NCBI RefSeq assembly: GCF_004023665.1
Contig: NZ_SAUF01000001.1
Location: 310,001 to 374,000 of the forward strand
From: Afifella aestuarii
GTDB taxonomy: Bacteria > Pseudomonadota > Alphaproteobacteria > Rhizobiales > Afifellaceae
Length of the DNA stretch: 64,000 nucleotides
Direction of reading: 5' to 3'
Shown one piece after another: positions 20,580 to 28,589 of this stretch (within the stretch, counting starts at the first letter, position 1; each line of letters begins with the position of its first letter). The notes below the pieces were generated by a model. That model saw only the letters and a program-made list of their open reading frames with translations, ran no database searches and was not told the DNA's origin. The position numbers were made by a program, and so were the translations under genes.

Positions 20580-21080
20580 TCAGGGGGAAGGCGGGCCGGC
20601 GCGTTTGCCGGCTTCAAAGCCGCGACAGGCGAGGGCCACGACGCGGGGGATCAAACTCTGCGAGGCGACATAGCCCTGAATGGCTCGCAGACTGCGGCCA
20701 AGCTCGGCCGCGGCTGCGTGGCGGGTAAGATTGTTGCGCCTCAGGAATGCTTCGAAATCGGCGCCGGTCATCTGCTCTTCCGCGAGGCGTTCCACGCTGG
20801 TGGCTGGCATGTCGATCCGGCCGCCGTCCCATTCGAGCGTCTCGCCATCATCGGCAAGAACGACGCCGGCAAAAAGGGCGGGGTCGTCGCGAAGCGGCGC
20901 ATAAATTCTGAACTGGCCGATCAGCGGGGAGAGGTCGATGATCTCCGAACGGCCCCGGCGCGAGCCTTCCGCCCAGGCCACGGACACGCAGAGACGCTCA
21001 AGCGGACGAATGCCCACAAGGCGGGGCATCGGCCGCGGATCCCGTGCGGGAGCCTGAGGCAGGGGCTCAATCGCGCTCAT
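20580..21080 (-). CDS. DUF2442 domain-containing protein
   Basis: A 166-residue protein whose first half matches DUF2442: PRLVGIRPLERLCVSVAWAEG, then EIIDLSPLIGQFRIYAPLRDDPALFAGVVLADDGETLEW. The second half has a helix-turn-helix-like segment, LRRNNLTRHAAAAELGRSLRAIQGYVAS, resembling the DNA-binding domain that accompanies some DUF2442 proteins. It overlaps the upstream DUF4160 gene by 14 bases on the same strand, so the two are translationally coupled. DUF4160-DUF2442 pairs recur in bacteria and have been proposed as toxin-antitoxin-like units, with DUF2442 as the likely regulatory partner; this is inference. The helix-turn-helix makes it a candidate for binding the inverted repeat at 21314-21332. 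Confidence 0.85.
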   Translation of the reverse strand: MSAIEPLPQAPARDPRPMPRLVGIRPLERLCVSVAWAEGSRRGRSEIIDLSPLIGQFRIYAPLRDDPALFAGVVLADDGETLEWDGGRIDMPATSVERLAEEQMTGADFEAFLRRNNLTRHAAAAELGRSLRAIQGYVASQSLIPRVVALACRGFEAGKRAGPPSP

Positions 21081-21300
21081 TGTATTCGGCCCATTTCGTC
21101 ATCAGCAGCGGTTTGTTCCTTCGTGCCCATTCCAGCGCTTCTTTCGTTGCGCCCGCAGGGGCTCCGCCGCGGGTGATCCGCAACGAACGGATATCGACGA
21201 CGCATGACCAGCCATTTCCCTTCAGATGAAAATGCGGGGGAAGATGGTCATCCGCATAGATCACCAGCTTGCAGGCCGCAAAGCCCTGAACGGTCGGCAT
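21067..21300 (-). CDS. DUF4160 domain-containing protein
   Basis: A 77-residue protein from the ATG at 21300, beginning MPTVQGFAACKLVIYADDHLPPHFHLKG. DUF4160 proteins share the pattern MPTVxxxxGxxxxxYxxDHxPPHxH, all recognisable here. The conserved PPHFH with neighbouring Asp and His could form a metal or catalytic site, but no activity is established for the family. A second in-frame ATG at 21330 would start inside an inverted repeat; homologues favour the 21300 start. The gene is followed at once by DUF2442. Hand counts of two 60-base lines here gave 53 and 57 percent GC, below the neighbouring metabolic genes, which is consistent with horizontal origin but is weak evidence. Confidence 0.85.
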   Translation of the reverse strand: MPTVQGFAACKLVIYADDHLPPHFHLKGNGWSCVVDIRSLRITRGGAPAGATKEALEWARRNKPLLMTKWAEYNERD

Positions 21301-21313
21301 GTGCGAACCCAAT

Positions 21314-21332
21314 ATATGCAATGATTGCATAT
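21314..21332. promoter_or_regulatory. Inverted repeat at the DUF4160 promoter
   Basis: ATATGCAAT, one G, then ATTGCATAT: two perfect 9-bp arms starting 13 bases upstream of the DUF4160 start. The AT-rich sequence stands out from its surroundings and has the size of an operator for a dimeric repressor, possibly the DUF2442 protein itself. Confidence 0.55.
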
Positions 21333-21453
21333 TTTTCCAGACGGAAGGCGGGGTCCAGAGCCTTCGGTGTCGCGGGCTTCAGGCTCGACTGCTGCAAGCG
21401 GCGGGCACCCCCAAAGCCGCTCGCATATTGTCAATTAACCGGCATCCGCTATT

Positions 21454-21471
21454 ATAGGAACATGTTCCTAT
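21454..21471. promoter_or_regulatory. 18-bp perfect palindrome spanning the thermonuclease start codon
   Basis: ATAGGAACATGTTCCTAT is a perfect palindrome whose central CATG contains the start codon of the plus-strand gene at 21462. A protein bound here would block initiation of transcription or elongation, and in the mRNA the stem would hide the start codon. Confidence 0.6.
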
Positions 21472-21920
21472 TGCGATTCGCCCTGTCGATTTCGGTTCTT
21501 TTCTCGACGGCCCTGCCGGCTGCGGCGGGTTCCGAGCTGCCGGGGCTCTACCGGGCGGTGGTGGAGCGGGTCGTCGACGGCGATACGCTGGCGGTGCGGG
21601 CGACGATCTGGCTCGACCAGGAGGTGCGGGTGCTGGTGCGGCTGCGCGGCATCGACGCGCCGGAGCTGCGTGCGCGTTGTCTGGCGGAAAAGTTGCAGGC
21701 TCTGGCGGCGACGGATGCGCTCGCCGCGCTCGTCGCCGATCCCGCCGTCACCTTGAGCGAGGTGGAGGGCGACAAATATGGCGGGCGTGTCGTCGCCGAT
21801 GTGCGCGATGCGAAGGGCCGCGATCTCGGCGCCCTGCTGCTGCAGGAGGGGCTGGTGCGGGCCTATGCCGGCGGCCACCGGGACGGGTGGTGCGGAAAGC
21901 TGTCGCTCAAGGCGGACTGA
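21462..21920 (+). CDS. Thermonuclease family protein (SNase-like), exported
   Basis: A 152-residue protein from the ATG at 21462. A signal peptide (MFLLRFALSISVLFSTALPAAAG) precedes an SNase-like OB-fold domain. The counterparts of the staphylococcal nuclease active site are visible: DGDT, RLRGIDAPE with the conserved Arg and Glu, and DKYGGRVVADV with the second Arg. The C-terminal GLVRAYAGGHRDGWC is the usual family ending. It probably acts in the periplasm on nucleic acids. The open frame extends 86 codons upstream, but nothing there is conserved and the signal peptide fixes the start. No normal Shine-Dalgarno sequence precedes the ATG; instead the start codon sits in an 18-bp palindrome. 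It is divergent from the DUF4160/DUF2442 pair. Confidence 0.88.
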   Translation: MFLLRFALSISVLFSTALPAAAGSELPGLYRAVVERVVDGDTLAVRATIWLDQEVRVLVRLRGIDAPELRARCLAEKLQALAATDALAALVADPAVTLSEVEGDKYGGRVVADVRDAKGRDLGALLLQEGLVRAYAGGHRDGWCGKLSLKAD

Positions 21921-21989
21921 ACGCGTTTCAGCGCGGGTGTGCGATGGGGCGGCGGCCTGGGCCGGCCGCCCCGATCTCTGGCGTCGGGC

Positions 21990-22682
21990 TCAGACTTCGA
22001 CGAGCTTGTCCGGCAATTCGTTCGGGTTTTCCCGGCCCGCCGGAATCTGCTCTTCGAGGATCTTTCCGCAGGCGGTGATTGCCTTCACCAGGCCGTCGGC
22101 CAGGGCACCCTTGCGGCTGTCCTCGATGAGCTCGGCCACGATTTCGTCCCAGACGCTCTGGTCGACATGGGCGTCGATGCCCTGATCGGCGATGATCGCC
22201 GCATAGCGCTCCGCCAGCGACACGAAGATCAGGATGCCGGTGCGGCCGGCGGTTCCGTGGAGATTGTGGGCCATGAATTGCTGCATGGCATGACGCTCGG
22301 CGCGCTGGCGGCGGACGAATTCCGGCACCAGGAGGGGCCGGAGCGACGGCAGCGAGGCGAGGAGCCCGAGAAGGATCAGGAGGACGATCTCGCCGGCGGC
22401 GACGACGCGGGCATCGAGGGCGTCGCCCCAGAGGTCGTGCGATTGCGCGAGCCATTCATTGCCGGGCGCAGGCGCCGTGAGCCAGGCTTCGGCGAGCGGG
22501 TAGAGGAAGGCGACGGCAATGCCCGCAAAGAGCGCGGCAAGCGCCGCCCACAGAAGCGGGATGAAGCGATAGCTGTCGCTGGTTTCCGCGGCGACGGCAA
22601 AAATCTCGCCGGAGGTGCCGCTTTCGGCCGACCGGATCGCTTCGGCGATGCGGGCGTGTTCGGTGGGGTCGAGAATGGCCAT
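21990..22682 (-). CDS. TPM domain membrane protein (second TPM gene)
   Basis: A 230-residue protein of the TPM (DUF477) family with two membrane segments inserted near residues 40-62 and 94-112. The opening LDPTEHARIAEAIRSAESGTSGEIFAVAAE and the later GRTGILIFVSLAERYAAIIADQGIDAHV are the recognisable halves of the TPM fold. It lies downstream of a secreted TPM protein and a LemA lipoprotein on the same strand with gaps of 9 and 18 bases, so the three form an operon. LemA-TPM-TPM clusters are widespread, and TPM domains have phosphatase or chaperone-like roles in plants and bacteria, but no function is established for this arrangement. Confidence 0.88.
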   Translation of the reverse strand: MAILDPTEHARIAEAIRSAESGTSGEIFAVAAETSDSYRFIPLLWAALAALFAGIAVAFLYPLAEAWLTAPAPGNEWLAQSHDLWGDALDARVVAAGEIVLLILLGLLASLPSLRPLLVPEFVRRQRAERHAMQQFMAHNLHGTAGRTGILIFVSLAERYAAIIADQGIDAHVDQSVWDEIVAELIEDSRKGALADGLVKAITACGKILEEQIPAGRENPNELPDKLVEV

Positions 22683-22691
22683 GTCCGTCTC

Positions 22692-23432
22692 CTACCAGCT
22701 GCCCGACGAGCCGCCGCCGCCGAAGGAGCCGCCGCCGCCGGAAAATCCGCCGCCGCCGCCACCGAAGCCGCCGCCGTAATTGTTGAGGCCCCCGACAAAG
22801 CCGCCGGTGCGGCGGCGGCCCTTTCCGCGCGGGCCGAAGAGGCCGGAGAACATGATGATGAAGAAGACGGCCAGGAAGATCATCGTGAAGATGGTGGGGC
22901 CGATGTCGCCCTCCGGCACGCGTTCCTTGGCGCGCTTGACCCAGGCCTCGCGGTCGCCGCCGAGGACGGCGACGATGTCCTCGACGCCGCGCTTGATGCC
23001 GCCTGGGAAATCGCCCGCCTTGAAGCGGGGGATGATCGAGCCTTCGATGATGAGTTTGGAGATCGCGTCGGTGAGGGTGGGCTCAAGGCCGTAGCCGACC
23101 TCGATCCGCACCTGACGCTCGTTGGGCGCGACGAGGAGAAGGACGCCGTTGTCCTTGTCCTTCTGTCCGATCTGCCAGGCGCGGCCGAGATCGACGCCAT
23201 ATTCTTCGATGGAGCGCCCGTCGAGAGAGGGGACGGTGGCGATCACGAGCTGGTCGGAGGTTTTCTTTTCGAGATCGTCGGAAAGGGCGACGAGCTCCGC
23301 CTCTTCGGTGGGCGAGAGGAGATCGGCCGCATCGACGACGCGGCCGGTGAGTTTCGGGAAATCCTGGGCGGCGGCCGGCGCGATGAAGGCCGGCGCGACG
23401 AGGATCAGAACAGCAGCAAAAAGGGCGCGCAA
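22692..23432 (-). CDS. TPM domain protein, YgcG family, exported and membrane-anchored
   Basis: A 246-residue protein with a signal peptide (MRALFAAVLILVAPAFIAPAAAQ), a periplasmic TPM domain (LTGRVVDAADLLSPTEEAELVALSDDLE ... DNGVLLLVAPNERQVRIEVGYGLE), a transmembrane helix at about 178-200, and a glycine-rich tail of about 40 residues ending in GGGGSSGSW. This is the standard YgcG layout; the Gly-Ser tail would be cytoplasmic. It stands between the lemA gene and the second TPM gene in a tight operon. The glycine tract is encoded by GGC/GGN repeats that read as GCC repeats on the plus strand, which explains the repetitive DNA at 22700-22800. Confidence 0.92.
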   Translation of the reverse strand: MRALFAAVLILVAPAFIAPAAAQDFPKLTGRVVDAADLLSPTEEAELVALSDDLEKKTSDQLVIATVPSLDGRSIEEYGVDLGRAWQIGQKDKDNGVLLLVAPNERQVRIEVGYGLEPTLTDAISKLIIEGSIIPRFKAGDFPGGIKRGVEDIVAVLGGDREAWVKRAKERVPEGDIGPTIFTMIFLAVFFIIMFSGLFGPRGKGRRRTGGFVGGLNNYGGGFGGGGGGFSGGGGSFGGGGSSGSW

Positions 23433-23450
23433 AACGTCTCTCGTCTCAGA

Positions 23451-24146
23451 TCAGTTGCCGGTGCCGGTGGCGGGTTCGTTGGCCGGCTGATTCTCGTTGG
23501 CCGGGGCGGTCTCGTTGGCGGGGGCATTGAAATTCACCCCCGGCGCGTTGCTGCCGCCGAAATCGACCTGCGGGGCGTTGGCGTTTTCGGGTGCGGTCTC
23601 GAAATTCGCCATCGGCTCGTAGCCGGAATAAAGCGTCATCGCCCAGAGCCGGCCCGGAAACGTCTTGAGCTCGGTGTTGTATTTGCGGACGGCCTCGATG
23701 TAGTCGCGACGCGCCACCGCGATGCGGTTTTCCGTGCCTTCGAGCTGCGATTGCAGCGCCAGAAAATTCTGGTTGGATTTGAGATCGGGATAATTCTCGG
23801 TGATGGCGAGAAGCCGGCCGAGGGCGGCGCCGAGTTCGCCCTGCGCTTCCTGATAGCGGCGCATGGCTTCCGGATCCGTCGGATCGACGTTGAGATTGGT
23901 CTGCGTCGCCTTGGAGCGGGCCTCCACGACGGAGGTCAGGACGTCTTTTTCCTGACGGGCAAAGCCCTTCACGGTCTCCACGAGGTTCGGGACGAGATCG
24001 GCACGGCGCTGATACTGGTTCTCGACCTGGCTCCAGGCGGCCTTCGCCTGTTCTTCGTAGGTCGGGATGGTGTTGACGCCGCATGAGGCGAGAAAGATGG
24101 CCACGAAGCCGATGAGAGCGACGCGAAGGCCGGTGAGCGGGCGCAT
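23451..24146 (-). CDS. lemA: LemA family lipoprotein
   Basis: A 231-residue LemA-family protein. The N-terminal hydrophobic stretch ends in the lipobox LASC, so it is probably a lipoprotein. Next come the LemA signatures WSQVENQYQRRADLVPNLVETVKGFA and YPDLKSNQNFLALQSQLEGTENRIAVARRDYIEAVRKYN, which form a four-helix bundle. The last 45 residues are low-complexity, rich in Asn, Pro, Ala and Glu, and not part of the family core. It heads the LemA-TPM-TPM operon. The role of bacterial LemA proteins is unresolved; the conserved linkage implies a membrane-stress or envelope function with the TPM proteins, as inference only. Confidence 0.92.
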   Translation of the reverse strand: MRPLTGLRVALIGFVAIFLASCGVNTIPTYEEQAKAAWSQVENQYQRRADLVPNLVETVKGFARQEKDVLTSVVEARSKATQTNLNVDPTDPEAMRRYQEAQGELGAALGRLLAITENYPDLKSNQNFLALQSQLEGTENRIAVARRDYIEAVRKYNTELKTFPGRLWAMTLYSGYEPMANFETAPENANAPQVDFGGSNAPGVNFNAPANETAPANENQPANEPATGTGN

Positions 24147-24269
24147 GAAAACCTCCGGTGAATGCGGGCGAAAGGTAGTGCCGTGTGCCCGAGGCGCAAG
24201 CGATAATCGCGGGCAATCTGGCCGAAAAGCGAGGATTTGCCGCGGATCGACCCGGCCTAGCCCCCCAGC

Positions 24270-24677
24270 CTAGCCGCCGGCGTGGCGCCCGGCGAGAAGC
24301 CAGTAGACGAAGGCGCCGACCGTGCCCGCGGCGGCGAAGATCGCAATGTCGGAGAATTCGGACGCCGGCGGGCCGGCAATGCCGAGGATGGTCGCGGCCG
24401 AACCGACCACTGCGCCGAAGACGAGATGCAGGATGAGCGAGCGCCAGCCGAAGCTTTCCGCAAACAGGATCATCAGGAAGGCCGGGATACCGGCGACGGC
24501 GCCGACGACGAAGGCGGCGAAGAAGGAAATGAGCGCCGCCTTGATGGCGTAATCCTGAAGCGCCTCACCGGGATGAAGCTCCGGCGGGACGGAGAAATAG
24601 AGGACCGCCGCCGCCGCCCAGCAGGCGGCGATGAAAGCGAGCGGTATGAGGAGGATGATCCGCCAGACCCGGGCCAT
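24270..24677 (-). CDS. Hypothetical membrane protein
   Basis: A 135-residue protein with four hydrophobic segments at about 7-28, 46-72, 80-98 and 108-128, and no motif that I recognise. A short periplasmic or cytoplasmic loop holds FSVPPELHPGEALQDYAIK. It lies 11 bases after rlmN on the same strand, so it is likely expressed from the rlmN transcript, and 123 bases before lemA. Coding is supported by the uninterrupted frame, the helix pattern and the operon-like spacing. No function is proposed. Confidence 0.7.
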   Translation of the reverse strand: MARVWRIILLIPLAFIAACWAAAAVLYFSVPPELHPGEALQDYAIKAALISFFAAFVVGAVAGIPAFLMILFAESFGWRSLILHLVFGAVVGSAATILGIAGPPASEFSDIAIFAAAGTVGAFVYWLLAGRHAGG

Positions 24678-24688
24678 GCCGGTGGCGC

Positions 24689-25945
24689 TCAGCCTTCCGC
24701 TGCGAGCGCCGGCGCTGTTTCGCGCTCACGCTTCTTCAGACGCTCGCTGGCGCTCTTCAGCTGGCCGCAGGCGGCGAAGATGTCACGCCCGCGCGGCGTG
24801 CGGATCGGCGAGGCGTAGCCGGCGCGGTTCACCACCTCTGCGAAACGCTCGATCTGGTCCCAGTCGGAGCATTGATAGGGGCTGCCGGGCCAGGGATTGA
24901 ACGGGATGAGATTGATTTTCGCCGGGATGCCTTTGAGGAGCCGCACGAGCTCCTTCGCCTCGGCGAGCGAATCGTTGATGCCCTCGAGCATCACGTATTC
25001 GAAGGTGATGCGGCGGGCGTTCGACAGGCCCGGATAGGCGCGGCACGCATCGAGAAGCTCGGTGATCGGCCATTTGCGGTTGATCGGCACGATCTCGTCG
25101 CGAAGATCGTCGCGCACGGCATGGAGCGAAATCGCCAGCATGCAGCCGATTTCCTCGCCGGTGCGGAAAATGCCCGGAACGACGCCCGAGGTCGACAGGG
25201 TGATGCGCCGCTTCGACAGGGAGAGGCCCTCGCCGTCGGAGGCGATCAGAAGCGCGTCGCGCACATTCTCGAAATTGTAGAGCGGCTCGCCCATGCCCAT
25301 CATGACGATATTGGAGACGAGACGGCCTTCCGTCGGCACGATCGCGCCCTGCGGCGTCGCAAGATCGGGAAAATCGCCGATGCGCTCGCGTGCCACCAGG
25401 ATCTGCGAGACGATTTCGCCGGGGGTCAGGTTGCGCACGAGCTTCTGCGTGCCGGTGTGGCAGAAGGTGCAGTTCAAGGTGCAGCCGACCTGGCTCGACA
25501 CGCAGAGCGTGCCGCGGCCTTCTTCGGGGATATAGACGGTTTCCACATCGACCGGGCGGCCCGCTGTCGGGCCGGGACGATCGGCGCCTTGCGCGGGAAA
25601 GCGCATCAGCCATTTGCGCGTGCCGTCGACGGAAATCTGCTCGGAGACGATTTCCGGGCGGACAATGGCGAATTTGTCGTCGAGTGCGGCGCGCAGCTCC
25701 TTGCCCATATTGGTCATGGCATCGAAGGAGGTGGCGCCGCGCAGATAGAGCCAGTGCCAGAGCTGGTTGACGCGCATGCGGCGCTGCCGTTCCGGCACGC
25801 CGATTTCGCCCAGCGCATCGGCGAGCTCCGCGCGGCTCAGGCCGACGAGCGAGCGGCGGACGGCGGAAGCATCCGTGGAAAGCGGCTGTGCAGACGCGTC
25901 GAAGCGCGGCGCAGCCGCGGGTGTGGCAAGGCTCATATCGTTCAT
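24689..25945 (-). CDS. rlmN: Dual-specificity 23S/tRNA adenine-C2 methyltransferase RlmN
   Basis: Radical-SAM enzyme that methylates C2 of A2503 in 23S rRNA and A37 in several tRNAs. The cluster-binding CxxxCxxC is seen in [12 protein letters not shown], followed by [30 protein letters not shown] and the C-terminal cysteine in FAACGQL that forms the methyl-transfer intermediate. From the ATG at 25945 the protein has 418 residues; a frame extension to 25984 would overlap the ialB terminator, and an ATG at 25936 is an alternative. The N-terminal 40 residues before [14 protein letters not shown] vary between species. The rlmN-ialB neighbourhood is common in Rhizobiales. Confidence 0.95.
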   Translation of the reverse strand: MNDMSLATPAAAPRFDASAQPLSTDASAVRRSLVGLSRAELADALGEIGVPERQRRMRVNQLWHWLYLRGATSFDAMTNMGKELRAALDDKFAIVRPEIVSEQISVDGTRKWLMRFPAQGADRPGPTAGRPVDVETVYIPEEGRGTLCVSSQVGCTLNCTFCHTGTQKLVRNLTPGEIVSQILVARERIGDFPDLATPQGAIVPTEGRLVSNIVMMGMGEPLYNFENVRDALLIASDGEGLSLSKRRITLSTSGVVPGIFRTGEEIGCMLAISLHAVRDDLRDEIVPINRKWPITELLDACRAYPGLSNARRITFEYVMLEGINDSLAEAKELVRLLKGIPAKINLIPFNPWPGSPYQCSDWDQIERFAEVVNRAGYASPIRTPRGRDIFAACGQLKSASERLKKRERETAPALAAEG

Positions 25946-25982
25946 GGCGGTGTCGAAGGTGGGTCTTAGCACAGGCTCATGC

Positions 25983-26014
25983 AAACGAAAACGGACCGCC
26001 CGCAGGACGGTCCG
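25983..26014 (-). terminator. Intrinsic terminator of the IalB-family gene
   Basis: On the minus strand CGGACCGTCC and GGGCGGTCCG form a 10-bp stem (one wobble) with a TGC loop, followed by TTTTCGTTT. It begins 26 bases after the stop codon of the IalB-family gene and is a textbook terminator. Confidence 0.85.
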
Positions 26015-26039
26015 CTTCGAAAATCTCGGCTTGTGGCCG

Positions 26040-26537
26040 TTATTTACATTCGGAAGCGACCTTGTTGCTCGCCGCCGTCACCCCGGAAAGGGAGAATTGA
26101 TAGCTCGTCTCGTTGCCGCGGCGCGATGTGCCGGTCACCGTCATCTGGCGCCCGCTCTTCATCGCCGCATAGAGCTGCGGCTCCTCGGCCTCGTTCAGAA
26201 GCCAGGCGCTGTCGCCCTTGGTGAACATCGTGAACTTCTTGCCGTCGATGTCGACGGTCACCGTCGACTTGTCCTCAAAGGCGTAGCCGACGACGAAATT
26301 CGCCTCATGGCCGATGTTTTCAGCCGGACTTGTGCGCACGAAGAAGGCGACTTTGCCGTGATTGAGATTCGACGGCATCTCCTTCTTCGGAGTTGAGTGG
26401 ATGAAGCAGACGGTGCCCTTGTCGCCCGGATAGCTCCAGGCCGTCCAATCGTTGAACTGACCCAGCGAATTCGGCGTCTGAGCGAAGGCTGCGGTCGCGA
26501 CGATCAAAAAGAGGCTCGTCAGAAATGTCCTTAGCAT
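26040..26537 (-). CDS. Invasion-associated locus B (IalB) family protein
   Basis: A 165-residue exported protein from the ATG at 26537. A signal peptide ([19 protein letters not shown]) is followed by an IalB-like domain: [25 protein letters not shown], a beta-rich middle, and a late cysteine in ASECK that could pair with the first. IalB was first linked to erythrocyte invasion by Bartonella, but the family is general in alphaproteobacteria and most members have no known role. The open frame runs 14 codons further upstream, but the signal peptide fixes this start. It has its own terminator and is separated from rlmN. Confidence 0.85.
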   Translation of the reverse strand: MLRTFLTSLFLIVATAAFAQTPNSLGQFNDWTAWSYPGDKGTVCFIHSTPKKEMPSNLNHGKVAFFVRTSPAENIGHEANFVVGYAFEDKSTVTVDIDGKKFTMFTKGDSAWLLNEAEEPQLYAAMKSGRQMTVTGTSRRGNETSYQFSLSGVTAASNKVASECK

Positions 26538-26749
26538 GCCTGTCCCGCAATCGATGGTTTCTACGAAGCCGCGCCGCATCGGCGAGGCGTCGGTCGTGAT
26601 GGTCGCTCTAGAGATGCGTCATCGTGGTTACTAAATCATGAACCGAGCGTAGGCCACAGGCGAAGCCTGCCGGCATCCGTTCGACCGGCTCGATGCCGGG
26701 AGTGTTGTTTGGGAAAAAACGGCCAGATTTTGACGGAGGGGGCGTTTCC

Positions 26750-27127
26750 TCAGGCTTCGGCGCCCACTTCTTCCTCAAGTGCCGTCGTTGCGGCGGTGCG
26801 ATGCTCCTCGCGAATGGAGGAGGAGACGGCGGCCAGCGCTGCAGCCAGAACCGAGGCGTCGTCGAGAAAACCAAGGCCGACGATGAAATCCGGCACGAGA
26901 TCGAAGGGGGAGACGAAATAAGCGAGGGCTGCGACCACCGTCAGCTTGGCGCGTGTCGGCGTGCGCGGATCGAGCATGGCGTAATAGGCCGACACAACTT
27001 CGTGCATGAAGGGAATCGTGCGCAGCGCCTTCCTGACCGTCGGCCAGAACCGGCGCTTGATTTCCGCTTCCTTGTCGGCCGCATCCTCCGGGCCGAGAAT
27101 CTCGATATCAGGTACCGTACGTGGCAT
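26750..27127 (-). CDS. YkvA family protein (DUF1232)
   Basis: A 125-residue protein from the ATG at 27127. The DUF1232 core AYYAMLDPRTPTRAKLTVVAALAYFVSPFDLVPDFI is unmistakable, followed by LGFLDDASVLAAAL, giving two likely membrane helices. The N-terminal 40 residues are charged. The family function is unknown. The frame can be extended to 27328, but that extension overlaps the divergent SDR gene region and lacks conservation. The gene has 127 bases to the SDR start on the other strand, which must contain both promoters. Downstream, 212 bases separate it from the IalB gene; they contain a CCGGCATC/GATGCCGG inverted repeat near 26690 but no clear terminator. Confidence 0.87.
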   Translation of the reverse strand: MPRTVPDIEILGPEDAADKEAEIKRRFWPTVRKALRTIPFMHEVVSAYYAMLDPRTPTRAKLTVVAALAYFVSPFDLVPDFIVGLGFLDDASVLAAALAAVSSSIREEHRTAATTALEEEVGAEA

Positions 27128-27254
27128 CTGGCGCTCCCATCTGATCGTGTTCAATTGGGGCGCGAGTGGTCCTTTCGCAAGACGCGGGGCTTGGCTAAGA
27201 GGAGGCTGAGCGAGGGAGAAGAGCCCGCCCGGCGGGTTTAAAGGGGAGGACAGA

Positions 27255-28040
27255 ATGCAGCTCAATTCCGATATCGCAGCGATCGTGACCGGTGGGGCTT
27301 CAGGTCTCGGCGAGGCGACGGCACGCATGCTCGCCCATCAGGGCGTGCGGGTGACGATCTTCGATATGAACGAGGAGCGCGGCCGGATGACGGCGGGCGA
27401 CATCGCCGGAACGTTCGTGCCGGTCGACGTGACCGATGCCGCAAGCGTCGCGGCGGGCTTCGAGGCAGCGCGCAAGGCGCATGGCGTGGAGCGCATCCTG
27501 GTGAATTGCGCCGGCATCGCGCTCGGGCGCAAGACGCTTGGCACCGACCGCAAGACGGGCGAGCTCAAGGCGCATGACATGGCCTCGTTCCGCAAGGTGG
27601 TGGAGGTCAACCTCATCGGCACCTACCAGATGATCGCGCAATCGGTTCCGGAGATGTCGCAGTTGCAGCCGATCACGGCGGACGGCTGCCGGGGCGTGAT
27701 CGTCATGACCTCTTCGGTGGCGGCGACGGACGGGCAGATCGGCCAGGCGGCCTATGCCGCCTCAAAGGGCGGCGTTCTCGGCATGACGCTGCCGGTCGCG
27801 CGCGACCTCACCGAATACGGCATTCGCGTCTGCGCCATTCAGCCCGGCGTGTTCGAGACGCCGATGGTCTCCGGCATGCCGGAGAAAGTGCGCGAGAGCC
27901 TCGCCGCCGGCGTGCCGTTTCCGAAACGTCTCGGCCAGGCGCACGAATATGCGCATGTCGTGAAGTTCATCTGCGAGAACGATTATATGAACGGCGAATC
28001 GATCCGCCTCGATGGAGCGATCCGCCTCGCGCCAAGGTGA
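27255..28040 (+). CDS. SDR family 3-hydroxyacyl-CoA dehydrogenase type II-like
   Basis: A 261-residue short-chain dehydrogenase. NAD binding is shown by TGGASGLG near residue 12, the NCAG motif in ILVNCAGIALG, the catalytic Ser in MTSSVAA and YAASK. The segment KTLGTDRKTGELKAHDMASFRKVVEVNLIGTYQMI and the ending GESIRLDGAIRLAPR are typical of the HSD17B10 / 3-hydroxyacyl-CoA dehydrogenase type 2 branch, which oxidises short 3-hydroxyacyl-CoAs in isoleucine or fatty acid degradation. The start follows GGGGAGG. Substrate choice within this branch cannot be settled by eye. No acyl-CoA genes lie next to it, but hbd and etfAB are within 7 kb. Confidence 0.85.
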   Translation: MQLNSDIAAIVTGGASGLGEATARMLAHQGVRVTIFDMNEERGRMTAGDIAGTFVPVDVTDAASVAAGFEAARKAHGVERILVNCAGIALGRKTLGTDRKTGELKAHDMASFRKVVEVNLIGTYQMIAQSVPEMSQLQPITADGCRGVIVMTSSVAATDGQIGQAAYAASKGGVLGMTLPVARDLTEYGIRVCAIQPGVFETPMVSGMPEKVRESLAAGVPFPKRLGQAHEYAHVVKFICENDYMNGESIRLDGAIRLAPR

Positions 28041-28060
28041 GGGGGCGGGTGCAGACGCTT

Positions 28061-28080
28061 GCACCGGCGAAAGCCGGTGC
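28061..28080. terminator. Hairpin between the SDR gene and the HEPN-like module
   Basis: GCACCGGC, a GAAA tetraloop, and GCCGGTGC form a perfect 8-bp stem-loop between two convergent genes. No T run follows on either strand, so it may act as a shared, weak or Rho-assisted terminator. Confidence 0.4.
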
Positions 28081-28121
28081 GGTTGTCCGGTGTGATTTGC
28101 GCGGTGGATGGGCAGGTCAGC

Positions 28122-28589
28122 TTACCGCGTCCGCAAGACGAGGAATGCTGCAAACGCCCGCTTTGCTTGAGCGGGGACCCTATCGAACCTGTCCAGCACA
28201 GCTTCTGTCTGCTCGATATCAAGCAAAACGTCAGATTTGTAGAAGCTTTCGCTCGGATCGTAATCGGCAATTTGCCGTTTCTCCTGCATTGCGACGAAGC
28301 GCAGTGCAAAGTCCTGCAATTCTTGCGGAAAGCCAACTAACGCAGATGTGTTGTTGCATCGGCTTTTCGCCGTTCCGTGATCGAGTGCGCGATAGGCCTG
28401 AAGCCAAGCGGCATCGCTGCGGGCCGACCCGGTTCCACCGATAAACAGATCCGCAGTTGTCTTCGCCAGGGTGTGAAAGAGCGCGTAATAGACCGAGCTG
28501 GTGGCGCGTCTCAGATTCGCCTGGCGCGGCTTGCCATGGCCAGATCGGGTGAGATCTCGCGCAGTTTCGAGCAGGTCACGCGGCTTCAC
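28122..28589 (-). CDS. HEPN-like protein of a two-gene module
   Basis: A 155-residue helical protein. The N-terminal half (KPRDLLETARDL ... RQANLRRATSSVYYALFHTL) matches a group of HEPN-like proteins that share RRAxSxxYYALFH, and the middle has YRALDHGTAK, where Arg67 and His71 resemble the R-x-H signature of HEPN nucleases. The C-terminal helices include FAMQEK-like and RRAFAAFLVL segments. It overlaps the preceding 100-residue gene by 14 bases, so the two are coupled. HEPN proteins with small partners often form toxin-antitoxin or RNA-processing units; that role is inferred here. GC content by hand count over 28141-28320 was 58, 47 and 50 percent, lower than in the flanking genes, suggesting transfer. 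Confidence 0.7.
   Translation of the reverse strand: MKPRDLLETARDLTRSGHGKPRQANLRRATSSVYYALFHTLAKTTADLFIGGTGSARSDAAWLQAYRALDHGTAKSRCNNTSALVGFPQELQDFALRFVAMQEKRQIADYDPSESFYKSDVLLDIEQTEAVLDRFDRVPAQAKRAFAAFLVLRTR

Noticed and set aside
21454..21471. LexA box at the thermonuclease start
   Set aside because: GAAC-AT-GTTC has a two-base centre, whereas Gram-positive LexA boxes have four and alphaproteobacterial ones are direct GTTC-N7-GTTC repeats.
21454..21471. EcfG promoter reading of GGAAC in the palindrome
   Set aside because: No CGTT occurs 16-17 bases downstream on either strand.
22700..22800. Simple-sequence GCC repeat
   Set aside because: It is the coding sequence for the glycine-rich tail of the TPM protein, typical of the YgcG family.
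21939..24086. A 715-codon open frame antisense to the LemA-TPM-TPM operon
   Set aside because: The three minus-strand genes have signal peptides and family motifs; the antisense frame is a compositional shadow including the glycine tract.
28122..28589. R28 to H39 as the HEPN Rx4-6H motif
   Set aside because: The spacing of ten residues is too long; R67-x3-H71 is a better candidate although still shorter than the classical spacing.
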